DNA of 64,000 nt from CBDCCV01 sp965215025 (lineage in GTDB: Bacteria; Bacteroidota; Rhodothermia; Rhodothermales; Salinibacteraceae): the NCBI GenBank assembly GCA_965215025.1, contig CBDCCV010000002.1, forward strand, positions 310,001 to 374,000, in the 5' to 3' direction. The notes below the pieces were generated by a model. The model was not told the DNA's origin and did not search any database. It was given only the letters and a program-made list of their open reading frames with translations. A program made the position numbers and the translations under genes. This document shows positions 16,769 through 26,600 of this stretch, piece by piece; the stretch's first letter is position 1, and each line of letters opens with the position of its first letter.

Positions 16769-18433
16769 ATGTTCACCACGCGACTCCGACCTTTCCTCGC
16801 GCCTGCCGTGCTGGCGGGCGCGCTCCTCGGCCTCGCCGCCTGCGACAACGTGGGTGTAAGCCCCGAGAGCGAGGCCTCGGCCGAGAACGTCTTTACCGAA
16901 GACGGCTCCTACACCTCGTTCCTGGCCAAGCTCTACGGCGCCTTCAACGTCACCGGGCAGCAGGGGCCGGCCGGCGACGGCGACATCGAGGGCCTCGACG
17001 AAGGCTTCTCGCAGTACATGCGCCTCTACTGGGAGCTGCAGGAGCTGCCCGGCGACGCCGCCGTGATCGCCTGGGACGACGCCGGCATCCGCGAACTGAA
17101 CAATCACTCGTGGTCGTCCTCGAACCAGTTCGTCACGGCCATGTACTACCGCATCTTCTTCGCCGTCGCGCAGGCGAACGAGTTTTTGCGGCAGTCCACG
17201 CCCGAGAAGCTCGACGAGTACGGCGTGACGCAAGGGCGCCGCGCGCGCATCCCGCAGTACCGCGCCGAGGCCCGCTTCGTGCGCGCCCTGGCCTACTGGC
17301 ACGGCATCGACTTCTACGGCGACATCCCCGTCGTGACGGAGGAGTTCGGCCTGGGGATCGAGGCGCCGGAGCAGAACACGCGCGTCGAGGTCTTCCAGTT
17401 CATCGAGTCAGAGCTGCTCGCCATCACTGAGGGCGGCGGCGAAGAGACGCTGCCTGAGATCGGCCAGGGCGAGTACGGCCGCGCCGACCAGGGCGCCGCC
17501 TACATGCTCCTGGCCAAGCTTTACCAAAACGCGCCCGTCTACATCGGCGAAGACCGCTCCTCGGATGTCGTCGCCTACGCCGAGCGCATCATCGACTCTG
17601 GCGCGTACTCCTTGGAGGCGGACTACCACGACCTCTTCCTCGCCGACAACCACACGGCCGACGGGATCATCTTCGCCATCCCGCAGGACGGGCAGTTCAC
17701 GCAGCACTTCGGCGGGACGACGTTTCTCGTGCACGCGCCCTACGGCGGGAGCATGAACCCGGAGGTCTTCGGCATCGACGGCGGATGGTTCGGCCTGCGC
17801 ACCACGAGCACGTACGTGGACTTCTACGGAGAAGGCGACCGCCGGCCCGTCTTCCCCGGCGTCGAACCCGAAGGCGCGCAGTTCTACCAGGACGGGCAGT
17901 CGAAAGAGATCAACAACATCAGCGTCTTTACCGAAGGCTTTGCCGTGCCGAAGTACCAGAACGTGACCTCGGAAGGCGCCCCCGGCTCGAGCGCGACGTT
18001 CCCGGACACGGACTTCCCCATGTTCCGCCTCGCGGATGCCTACCTGATGTACGCCGAGGCCGTCCTGCGCGGCGGCGGCGGCAGCCAAGACCGCGCCCTG
18101 GAGCTGGTCAACGCCCTCCGCGCGCGCGCCTTCCAAGATGACGACACCGGCGACGACGATGGCAGCGAAGGCCAGATCAGCGCGGGCGACCTCACGCTCG
18201 ACTTCATCCTCGAAGAGCGCGCGCGCGAGCTGATGTGGGAGGCGCACCGCCGCACCGACCTCATCCGCTTCGACCGCTTCGCCGGGGGCAGCTATCTCTG
18301 GGCTTGGAAGGGCGGCGTGCCCGAGGGCCAAGCCACCGCCGAGTGCCGCACCGTCTTCCCGATCCCCGCGCCCGAGCTGCGCGCCAACCCGAACCTGAGC
18401 CAGAACCGCGACTGCTACGGGGCGGCTGAATAA
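16769..18433 (+). CDS. susD: SusD/RagB-family outer-membrane lipoprotein
   Basis: Surface glycan-binding lid of the SusC channel. From the ATG at 16769 it has 554 residues with a lipoprotein signal peptide (LGLAAC, lipid-bearing Cys25). Helical TPR-type SusD features include FVRALAYWHGIDFYGDIPV and the C-terminal RARELMWEAHRRTDLIRF and TVFPIPAPELRANPNLSQN. The last of these is the normal family ending. The longer in-frame extension upstream overlaps susC and is not used. Confidence 0.95.
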   Translation: MFTTRLRPFLAPAVLAGALLGLAACDNVGVSPESEASAENVFTEDGSYTSFLAKLYGAFNVTGQQGPAGDGDIEGLDEGFSQYMRLYWELQELPGDAAVIAWDDAGIRELNNHSWSSSNQFVTAMYYRIFFAVAQANEFLRQSTPEKLDEYGVTQGRRARIPQYRAEARFVRALAYWHGIDFYGDIPVVTEEFGLGIEAPEQNTRVEVFQFIESELLAITEGGGEETLPEIGQGEYGRADQGAAYMLLAKLYQNAPVYIGEDRSSDVVAYAERIIDSGAYSLEADYHDLFLADNHTADGIIFAIPQDGQFTQHFGGTTFLVHAPYGGSMNPEVFGIDGGWFGLRTTSTYVDFYGEGDRRPVFPGVEPEGAQFYQDGQSKEINNISVFTEGFAVPKYQNVTSEGAPGSSATFPDTDFPMFRLADAYLMYAEAVLRGGGGSQDRALELVNALRARAFQDDDTGDDDGSEGQISAGDLTLDFILEERARELMWEAHRRTDLIRFDRFAGGSYLWAWKGGVPEGQATAECRTVFPIPAPELRANPNLSQNRDCYGAAE

Positions 18434-18515
18434 CGCTGGCGACGGCGCGCTCAGCCTCCGCGCCGCCAGCGGGGTGGCGGGAAACCTGGCCGTGAGCACC
18501 CACGCTCAGGCCGAG

Positions 18516-18543
18516 GTAGGGGCGAGGCGCGCCTCGCCCCTAC
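18516..18543. repeat. Family A palindrome, perfect 28 bp
   Basis: GTAGGGGCGAGGCG joined to its reverse complement CGCCTCGCCCCTAC, in the gap between susD and the next lipoprotein gene. Confidence 0.85.
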
Positions 18544-18612
18544 GCCGCCCTCCAGGCGTTCTGCCAGACCGCTTTCCACCTCCGCACCTCAAGACTCTCT
18601 TTTTCTACCCTC

Positions 18613-20004
18613 ATGCGCCGAACGTTAACGCTTCCGCTCTTTTTCGCCATTGCGAGCCTTGCGCTGCTCCTCGGCGGCTGCGACGACAGCCCCACCAGCG
18701 TCGAGGACTTCGAGGTCCAGCCGGACGTGAGCGTCTCCGGCTCCAGCATCAGCTTCATCGCCGGGCAGCAGCCGGCGCCCACGTTCACGGTCTCGTACCA
18801 GGGCCTCGAGAGCGCCCCCACGGCCGAGGCCTCGGGCGGTCTCACGGTGGAGAAGGTCGAGGAGACGGGCACGCCCGAGAACGGGAGCCAGACGTGGGCC
18901 GTCTCTTACGACGGCGACCTCGCCGAGAACACCGTGAGCGGCACCGTCACCGTCCGCGCCACAGGCGGCGGGGCGGAGATCGTTGACGAGATCAGCGTCA
19001 CGGTGAGCAACCCCGTCACCGTCTCCGAAGATTTCGCCAGCCTCTTCGCCGCCGTGGCCGACTACGAGGACGGCCAACGCGAGACGATCACCTACGGCGG
19101 CGCGACCGCCGAGGTCGTCACCGGCGACGTGGCCGCAGGGAGCAACGGCACGAAGGCGCTGCGCCTGAGCCTAAGCGCGGCGGACTCCGTCGTCTTCGAG
19201 CGGCAGACCAACGCGCCTGACGCCGAGGTCTTCTCTTTCCTCCTCAAGCCGGAGACGAGCGCCGCCTTCGACCTCACGCTCACGTTCGCCTCCGAGGCCG
19301 GGGGCGCGATGGAGACGTTCAGCTACGAGGTCCCCGTCACCGCCGGCGGCGGCTGGCGGAAGTACGCCATCGCGCTCGGGCAGCTTTTTGCCGACTTCGA
19401 TCCCGTGGCCGCGCGCGCCGGCGGCAATGGCCCGCTCCTGAGCGTGGCGATGTCGCCGAGCGAGGACGCGACGTTCCTCGTGGACGACCTCGCCTTTGGC
19501 ACCTCCGCCGGGCCGACCATCGAGATCGACGACTTCGAGCGCACCACCAACGCCTACGGCACCGACTCAAACATCACGCTCGCGGACACGAGCCTCGTCG
19601 GCCCCACCGCCGATGGGCCGACGGCGCGCAGCCTCTCCTGGATCGACGGCGGCAACTTCTTCGGATACAACTACGAGCGCCTCCGCCTCGACGCCGGCGA
19701 AAACGGCGTGCTTTCCCTGCTCGTCGGTGAGGTGTCGAGGGCGTTCGACCTCTACGTCTTCATCGAGACGGCCGACGGCGCCGGCGGCTTCGGGTACGGC
19801 AGCGGCGTGGTGGAACCCGTCGAGGCGGGCGGCGGCTTCCGCACCGTGGAGGTTCCGCTCTCAAGCCTCGGCGGCGACCTCTCGGCGCTGGGCGATCCCG
19901 GCATCACCAACGTCGGCTTCGAGGTCCGCCGCCGAGGCGCCGACGACATCACCGACCCCATCCGCTTCGTCCTCGACGACGTGAAGCTCATAGCCGGCGA
20001 GTAA
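18613..20004 (+). CDS. Outer-membrane lipoprotein with carbohydrate-binding-like domains (SusE/SusF-like position)
   Basis: 463 residues with a lipoprotein signal peptide (LLLGGCDD, Cys23). After an Ig/PKD-like region (about 35-135) there are two jelly-roll-like modules. Each has DDF or DYEDG openings, and they end in FLVDDLAFG (about residue 295) and FVLDDVKLIAGE (C-terminus), as in CBM11-type and related families. I do not recognise a close family. Position between susD and a secreted amylase suggests a surface starch-binding protein equivalent to SusE/SusF (inference). Confidence 0.78.
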   Translation: MRRTLTLPLFFAIASLALLLGGCDDSPTSVEDFEVQPDVSVSGSSISFIAGQQPAPTFTVSYQGLESAPTAEASGGLTVEKVEETGTPENGSQTWAVSYDGDLAENTVSGTVTVRATGGGAEIVDEISVTVSNPVTVSEDFASLFAAVADYEDGQRETITYGGATAEVVTGDVAAGSNGTKALRLSLSAADSVVFERQTNAPDAEVFSFLLKPETSAAFDLTLTFASEAGGAMETFSYEVPVTAGGGWRKYAIALGQLFADFDPVAARAGGNGPLLSVAMSPSEDATFLVDDLAFGTSAGPTIEIDDFERTTNAYGTDSNITLADTSLVGPTADGPTARSLSWIDGGNFFGYNYERLRLDAGENGVLSLLVGEVSRAFDLYVFIETADGAGGFGYGSGVVEPVEAGGGFRTVEVPLSSLGGDLSALGDPGITNVGFEVRRRGADDITDPIRFVLDDVKLIAGE

Positions 20005-20036
20005 GCACCGGCGCACCAAGCCGTCCGTCGCTCCGT

Positions 20037-20076
20037 CCGTGCCGCCTCGCTCTCGCAGCAGGCGGCACGGGCTGTT
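20037..20076 (+). terminator. Hairpin between the SusE/F-like gene and the amylase gene
   Basis: Perfect 11-bp arms CCGTGCCGCCT (20037-20047) and AGGCGGCACGG (20060-20070), followed by GCTGTTTC. It could be a weak terminator or a transcript-stabilising stem inside the sus operon. Confidence 0.5.
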
Positions 20077-20142
20077 TCATAGCCTGTCGCAAAAACACGG
20101 CCTCTCCTCCCGCTCCTACCTATCACGCCAATCCTGCTTGTC

Positions 20143-21993
20143 ATGCGCATGACCCGGACGTTGCTGCTCTGCCTTTGCACGCTCGCCTTTACCGCCTCGG
20201 CCGCTGCGCAGCCGCTCACGGTAGACAAAGTTGAGCCGTCCAACTGGTGGGCGAGCATGAAGTGGAACCGGGTCCAGCTCATGCTCTACGGCGAGGGTCT
20301 CGACGGCATCTCCGCCCACTTCGCCGGCGAAGACGGCCCGCGCGTCGAGGCCGTCCACGTCGTGCCGAATGATTCCTACGCCTTCGTGGACATCGCCATC
20401 CCCGACAGCCTCGCGCCGGGGACGTACGCGCTGGAGATCAGCAAAGGCAGCGAACGCGCGACGGTAGATTTCCCCATCCTGGCGCGGGAGGGGAGCCAGG
20501 GGCGCTACCAGGGGTTCGGCCCCGAAGACGTCATCTACCTCATCACGCCCGACCGCTTCGCCAACGCCGACACCACGAACGACCGCACGGAAGATACGCT
20601 CGACGAGTACGACCCCTCCGAGGCCGGGATGCGCCACGGCGGCGACCTCGAGGGCGTCATCAATCGCCTCGATTATCTCCAGGACCTGGGCGTGACGGCG
20701 CTCTGGCTCAACCCCGTCTTGGAGAACAACGGCATCGACAGCTACCACGGCTACAAGACGACGGACTTCTACCGGATCGACCCGCGCTTCGGCACGAACG
20801 AGGACTACCGCCGGCTCGTGGACGAAGCGCACCGGCGCGGCCTTAAGGTCATCTTCGACCACGTGAGCAACCACATCGGCATCCGCCACCCGTGGATCGG
20901 CAACCTGCCTCGGGAAAGCTGGCTCAACGGCAGCGTCGAAAATCACCTGCTGAACCGCCACTACAAGATGGCGATCACCGACCCCCACGCCGACCCCTAT
21001 TCCGAAGAGCTGCTGCGCACGTTCTGGTTCGTCGATACGATGCCCGACCTCAACCAGCGCGACCCTCTGCTGGCGAACTACCTCATCCAGAACACCATCT
21101 GGTGGATCGAAACCACGGGCCTCGACGGCATCCGCGAGGACACGTACCCCTACCCTGACCAAGACTTCATGGCGCGCTGGGCCGAGGCCATCCTCGCCGA
21201 GTACCCCCGCTTCAACATCGTGGGTGAGATCTGGGAGGGGGAGCCGGCCTACCTCGCCATGTTCCAGAAAGAGAGCCGCCTCCCACGCGACTTCGAGACG
21301 AACCTGCCGGCGGTGATGGACTTCGCCTTCACGGATGCCGTGCGCGCCTACCTCAGCGGCGAGGGCCGGCTCAGCGGCATCTACCAAGTGATCGCGCAGG
21401 ACTTCCTCTACACCGATCCGCAGAACCTCGTCACCTTTTTCGACAACCACGACATGGCGCGCGGCATCTTCGTAGCCGACGGCAACACGGCCAAGCTCAG
21501 GCAGGCGCTCGTGCTGCTGCTCACCACGCGCGGCATCCCGCAGCTCCTCTACGGCACCGAGATCGGCATGAGGGGCGGCGAGAGCCACATCGAGCTGCGG
21601 GCCGACTTCCCCGGCGGCTTCCCTGGCGACGCGCGCGACGCCTTCACCGAGGCGGGCCGCACGCCCGAAGAGGACGAGGTCTTCGACTTCACCCGCACGC
21701 TCCTGAACCTGCGGAAGGAGCACCCGGCCCTGACCGACGGGAAGCTGATCCACTACGCGCCCGCCTACAACAACGACATCTACAAGTACCTGCGGATGGG
21801 CGAGGACGAGACGATCCTTGTCGTCCTAAACGGCCATGAGGAAAAGCGGGCGGTGGACCTCTCGGAGGTGGCGCATCACCTCCCCGAAGATCCTACGTTC
21901 GTGAACCTGATGACGGGCGAGGAGGTGGGCGCCTCTTCCGGCAGCCTCACCATTGGCGGCCGGGGCGCGCTGGTCTTGCGGGCGGCGGAGTGA
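20143..21993 (+). CDS. susA: Secreted GH13 alpha-amylase/neopullulanase (SusA-like)
   Basis: 616-residue exported starch- or maltodextrin-degrading enzyme. A signal peptide (about 1-23) is followed by an N-terminal beta-sandwich of the cyclomaltodextrinase type (about 25-115). The GH13 barrel shows VIYLITPDRFAN, DHVSNHIG, the nucleophile Asp in GLDGIREDTYPYPD, the acid/base Glu in NIVGEIWEGEP and the stabiliser Asp in TFFDNHDMAR. GIPQLLYGTEIGM and a C-terminal beta domain follow. It is the last gene of the susCD locus, transcribed in the same direction. Exact product specificity is not predictable. Confidence 0.93.
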   Translation: MRMTRTLLLCLCTLAFTASAAAQPLTVDKVEPSNWWASMKWNRVQLMLYGEGLDGISAHFAGEDGPRVEAVHVVPNDSYAFVDIAIPDSLAPGTYALEISKGSERATVDFPILAREGSQGRYQGFGPEDVIYLITPDRFANADTTNDRTEDTLDEYDPSEAGMRHGGDLEGVINRLDYLQDLGVTALWLNPVLENNGIDSYHGYKTTDFYRIDPRFGTNEDYRRLVDEAHRRGLKVIFDHVSNHIGIRHPWIGNLPRESWLNGSVENHLLNRHYKMAITDPHADPYSEELLRTFWFVDTMPDLNQRDPLLANYLIQNTIWWIETTGLDGIREDTYPYPDQDFMARWAEAILAEYPRFNIVGEIWEGEPAYLAMFQKESRLPRDFETNLPAVMDFAFTDAVRAYLSGEGRLSGIYQVIAQDFLYTDPQNLVTFFDNHDMARGIFVADGNTAKLRQALVLLLTTRGIPQLLYGTEIGMRGGESHIELRADFPGGFPGDARDAFTEAGRTPEEDEVFDFTRTLLNLRKEHPALTDGKLIHYAPAYNNDIYKYLRMGEDETILVVLNGHEEKRAVDLSEVAHHLPEDPTFVNLMTGEEVGASSGSLTIGGRGALVLRAAE

Positions 21994-22147
21994 CCGAGCG
22001 CTGAAGAGCACGAGCCGCCATCCAGCCTTCGTCACGGGTGCGTTGCAAGTGCGCAGGCGCTGACGTATGCTGCACGTGCCGGGCCGTCGGCGTCGGAACG
22101 CCCATTCTTCGCGGCCGGCCTATTCACCCGTTCCGATCCGAACGCGC

Positions 22148-22154
22148 AAGGAGG
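22148..22154 (+). promoter_or_regulatory. Strong ribosome binding site of mscL
   Basis: AAGGAGG lies six bases before the ATG at 22161 and decides that start over the longer frame. It is exceptional here: most genes in the window have C-rich, SD-less leaders. Confidence 0.8.
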
Positions 22155-22160
22155 CTTCCC

Positions 22161-22601
22161 ATGCTGAAAGAGTTCAAGGAGTTCGCCATCAAGGGCAACA
22201 TGGTGGACATGGCTGTGGGCATCATCATTGGCGCGGCGTTCGCCACCGTGGTGCAGTCGCTCGTGGACGACATCATCATGCCGCTCGTCTCCGGCGTCTT
22301 CCAGATGCCGGACTTCAGCAACCTCTTCCTCGTCCTGCGCAACCCTACAGGCGAGGCCTTCACCTCCGTCGAGGTTGCGCGTGAGGCCGGGGCGGCGGTG
22401 CTCGGCTACGGCCTCTTTATCAATGCCGTGATCGCCTTTCTGATTGTGGCCTTCGTCCTCTTCATCGTCGTGCGCAATATGAACCGGCTCATGGAGGAGA
22501 AGGAAAGAGCCGCCGCCGAGGGCGCCCCGCCGGAGCCGACCACGCAGGAGGTCCTGCTCACCGAGATCCGCGACCTGCTCCAGTCGCGCACGGCGGGCTG
22601 A
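22161..22601 (+). CDS. mscL: Large-conductance mechanosensitive channel MscL
   Basis: Inner-membrane pentameric channel that opens under membrane tension to release solutes during hypo-osmotic shock. 146 residues, the normal length. The N-terminal amphipathic helix MLKEFKEFAIKGNMVDMAVG leads into TM1 (IIIGAAFATVVQSLVDDIIM). A periplasmic loop, TM2 (FINAVIAFLIVAFVLFIVV) and the C-terminal bundle helix TQEVLLTEIRDLL follow. The start is fixed by a perfect Shine-Dalgarno. It is separately transcribed from the sus locus. Confidence 0.97.
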   Translation: MLKEFKEFAIKGNMVDMAVGIIIGAAFATVVQSLVDDIIMPLVSGVFQMPDFSNLFLVLRNPTGEAFTSVEVAREAGAAVLGYGLFINAVIAFLIVAFVLFIVVRNMNRLMEEKERAAAEGAPPEPTTQEVLLTEIRDLLQSRTAG

Positions 22602-23110
22602 GCTTTTTGAGCCGAGGAAACGGCGAGCCGAAGAAACGATGAGGCGCAAGTCTACAAAGCGCCTCGTGACCAGGCTTGACGCGCTTCGTACTCGGCCTGC
22701 TGCTGCTCAGCATCCTGCTCCGGGTGGGCAGCGTGCCGGAGCATCCCCGACAGATGGTTCAAACATACCGGGTAGATGCGTCATGACGCTTCTGCGGGGG
22801 AAGAATGGCGCACTTGTGCCGGGTCAAAACTGCTATACTCAGACAGGTGCACACGCAGTCGCGGAAGAGGCGGCGCGTGCAGCGCTTGTAGCTTCTGGCC
22901 GATGTCGCAGCTATGCGCTTTGCATGTCTCGCGATATGCGCCGTTCGACAGAGCGATTTGCGCCATAGGTACCCCGGCCCAGAGTTTCACGCTCCCTTCT
23001 TGTAGTTCGCTTACGCAGCGCAGCTTGCGAGCGGGGCGTCTTGCCCCGGTGGTGCTCGGAAGACCAGAGCCGATCCCCTCACGCAAACGGTAGAAGAACA
23101 GAGCGAGGCT
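22602..23110 (+). other. Gene-free interval, 509 bp
   Basis: No convincing coding sequence on either strand: the open frames here have no family features and atypical composition. A TATACT at 22834 is the only promoter-like element I noticed and has no matching -35 box at normal spacing. Confidence 0.5.
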
Positions 23111-23412
23111 ATGACGAAACAGCTACAGCAGCGCCTAAGCGTTCAATTCCTCATTGCTTTGCTTCTGGCTCTGGCAATTCCTACAGCCGAGGCGCAGACG
23201 GAGGTGAGCGGCACCATCGAAGAGGACACGCGCTGGACGACGTCGGGGAGTCCTTACGTCGTCTCGAACTTTGTGGCGGTGCAGGAGGGGGCGACGCTAA
23301 CGGTGGACCCCGGCGTGGTGGTGAAGTTCGCGGCGAACGGTACCCTCACGTTCAGAGACGGTGCTCAGCTTGAGGTCAACGGCGCCGAGGCGGACCCGGT
23401 GGTCTTTACCTC

Positions 23413-23448
23413 GATCAAGGACGACGCCTAGATCAAGGACGACGCCTA
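23413..23448 (+). repeat. Exact 18-bp tandem duplication creating a stop codon
   Basis: GATCAAGGACGACGCCTA occurs twice with no spacer (23413-23430, 23431-23448). The unit is six codons long, so the frame is kept, but the junction reads GCC TAG ATC where a single copy reads GCC TAC GGC. Confidence 0.95.
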
Positions 23449-23626
23449 CGGCGGCGACACCAACGGCGACGGCTCCGCGAGCGAGCCGGCCCCCGGCGAC
23501 TGGAACAGCATCTGGTTACAGCCCGGCACGGGCGCGAGCCTCGACCATGCCGTCGTCAGCTACGGCGGCCGGGTCGGCAGCACCAGCCGCTACGGCGCGC
23601 TCGCCGCCGCCGGCGCCACAGCGACG

Positions 23627-26600
23627 GTGGCGAACAGCGCCTTCCGGCGCAACAACTACAGCGGCGTCTGGGTGCGGGCGGAGGGGGACGAGGAAGCCGA
23701 GGCGACGATCACCGCCAGCCGCTTCGAGGAGAACGGGCAGGCTGGCGTCTACGTCTGGGACGCCAGCGCAACAGTTCGCCGCACCATCGCCGAAGGCAAC
23801 CAAACTGGCGTCTCCATTTCAGGAAGCTCGACGGTTGATCTCGGCACGTCGTCCACCGACAGGGAAAACATCCTCCAGAATAACGGCAGCTACGACGTAC
23901 GAAACAACACCTCGAACACGATCTCCGCTATTGGCAACTTCTGGGGCCTCACCGATGCCTCGGCCATCGACGCCCGCATCTACGACGACGACGAGCGCTC
24001 CAGCGCCGGCCCCGTGCTCTTCGAGCCGTTCTTGAACGAGGAGCCGGACCTGGACGACGAGCCGGGCCTCGCCATCGCCAGCGTCGAACCCAACCCCGTC
24101 ATCGGCTCCGACGCACCGCAGCCCTTCACCATCAACGGCAGTGGCTTTGAGACGGGCGCGAACGTGACGCTGCGCGACCTCACCTACGACGAGGTCTTCC
24201 CCAACCGGGCGGTCGAGACGCTCACGAGTACCGAGATCGTCATCAACCCCACCTTCACGTCGGAGCCGGCCACGTGGTCGGTCGAGGTCATCAACCCCGG
24301 CGGCGAGAGCACCGGGCAGTTCGTGTTCGAGGTCGTGGCGTCGGGCGGTCTCGCCATCACCAGCGTCTCCCCCGACCCCGCTGTCGGCTCCAACGCCGAT
24401 CAGCCGCTCACCGTGCGCGGCAGTGGCTTCGAGCCGGGTGCGTTCGTCATCCTCGACGACCTCGACGACGACCAGCCGCCGTTCGAGAACCCGGACAAGA
24501 CCACCTTCGTCAGCGACGCCGAACTGGTGCGGCAGGCCACCTTCACGCCCACCACGGCGACGTGGACGGCGGTGGTGGAAAACCCCGATGGGTCGCAGTC
24601 GGCGCCGTTCACGTTCGAGGTGCTCGCGCCCGACGCAGAGGTAAACGTGCCGCGCCTGACCGCTTCCGCCGCCTCCATACCTCCCGGCCAGAGCGTGCAG
24701 ATTACCGGCACGCGCTTTACGCCTGGCGGCAGCGTGGAACTGTCCGTCGTCGGTCCCGCGCCCTTCGAGACCGTCACGCAGAACCGGACCGCCTCGGGCG
24801 ACGGGTCGCTCAACTACACGTTCGCCTCCGGTGGAGAGCCGTCAGGGCGATACACCGTCTCCGCGCTTGACGTGGCGACGGGCCAGTCGGCCACCCGCGC
24901 GAGCTTCCGCGTGCAGCAAGCCCCGCCGGAGGATGTCGCCGCGTTTCGCTTCATCATACCGTCGGAAGGCGAGTCCGTGCTCACGGGCCGGCCGTTTCAG
25001 GTGCAGTGGCAGGACGAACTGCGTCCCGGCGCGGCCTACCCCACAGAAGGGGCGCAGCGCACGTACAGCTACACGTTGGAATTCTCTAACGATGGCGGTA
25101 CGACGTGGCAGATGGTAGAAGACGGAATAGAGGGGAGCGGACGGGTCGGCAGCATTACCACCATTACGGCCGAGCTTCAAGTAGATGTGTCGGTGGCCGA
25201 GGCTCGCCTGCGCGTCACCGATGAGTTCCAGCCGCAGCGCAAGGCGGTAAGCCCGCCGTTCGAACTCACCAATATACAGCCGGTAGCCAACGACCTGCGC
25301 GTGGACCTGCTCCACGATTACAGCTACCCGAACCATCGCGAGCCAAGCAATCGGGCGGGCGAGGTATTCGGCGTGGCGGCCGACGGCGTCTCACGCATCT
25401 ACCTGAAGGTGAGTAACGAGGGCGAGGGTACCATCGAAGAGGTGACCGTGCGCATCGCTGACGGACGGAGCGGCAACCGCTCGAATACCAGAGAGACCAT
25501 CGGCGCGGTAAAGCGTGCCGACGACATCGGTGGGTTCAGCCCCGAAGCCAACGACGCTTCCGAAACTGAAGCAACCAGATCAACCGCAAACGACGAGGAG
25601 GGAAATTACTGGTTCTGGTACGTCGCACCGGAAGCGTTCTCCACCGGCGCGCCCGGCGAGAGCGACGAAGCGATACGCCGGGTCACGGCCACCGTCGAGG
25701 TCACCTTCGCCGGGGAAGCCTCGCCAGTCATTACCGAGCGGACGATCCGCGTCGTTCGTCCGCCGCTGCTGCTCGTGCATGGGCTGGCGGGCAACTACGA
25801 GACGTGGGACGACTTCCGCCCGGCCGCCTCCGCCCTGCCCTTTGTCTACGACCGGCGCTTCATCGCTGAAGAAGCGGTCAACATCGATAAAAGTGGCTTC
25901 GTCTTCACCAACGCCGCCAACTACGTGCTGGCCGAGGAGGGCGACTCCAATTACGGATCGTCCGTCCGCAAACTGATCGTAGAGATGCGTAACAAAGGCT
26001 ATGCGGCCAACCAGGCCCTGACGGTCGGGCACTCGATGGGCGGCCTCGTCTTGCGGCAGGCGGCCGAGCTGCAAGACTATCAGCAAGACGCCAACTACCA
26101 GCAAGGCGGCTTCTTCGACCGGATCATCACCATCGGCACGCCGCACCTCGGCAGCCCGTGGGCCGACCTGCTCGAAGATGTCGCCAGCGAAGTCACCGAC
26201 ATTCTCGCGCAACCAGTGTTTAGCATTGACGGTCTGAAGCCAAGCACGGCAGCCGTGCGGCACTTTGCCCTATGGCTCGAGCGTAACCAAAACGACACCG
26301 ATTTCCTGCCGGGTTCTCTATTGCGGACCGTAAGCGCCGAAGGCGACCCCGACGGCTTCGCGGTCATCCCTACGGAGGCGATTGGCGACCTGAAAGCAAG
26401 CGCGCCGCTCACGTTCTCTCAGACAGATGTCCCTACCCACCTCATCAGCACCGACCTGCACGAAGGCGATCAGAACCTCCCGGACGTCCCAATAGAAGTG
26501 GTGCAGATCGTAGAAACGGCTGGGGACATCTTCGAATTGGGTGATCGCCTGTTGGACATGCTGTCCCTGCTGGGTATAGACGTAGGCGATGTGCTCGGAG

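Noticed and set aside
20116..21753. Long minus-strand frame opposite the secreted amylase gene
   Set aside because: Antisense shadow of a clearly conserved GH13 gene; no recognisable protein features.
22676..22786. Short hydrophobic peptide (LGLLLLSILLRVG) in another frame of the same gap
   Set aside because: Only a TTG start, about 36 codons and no supporting context.
22639..22968. Possible 109-codon gene between mscL and the broken lipase gene
   Set aside because: Mixed composition, several Cys/Met clusters, no family similarity and no ribosome binding site.
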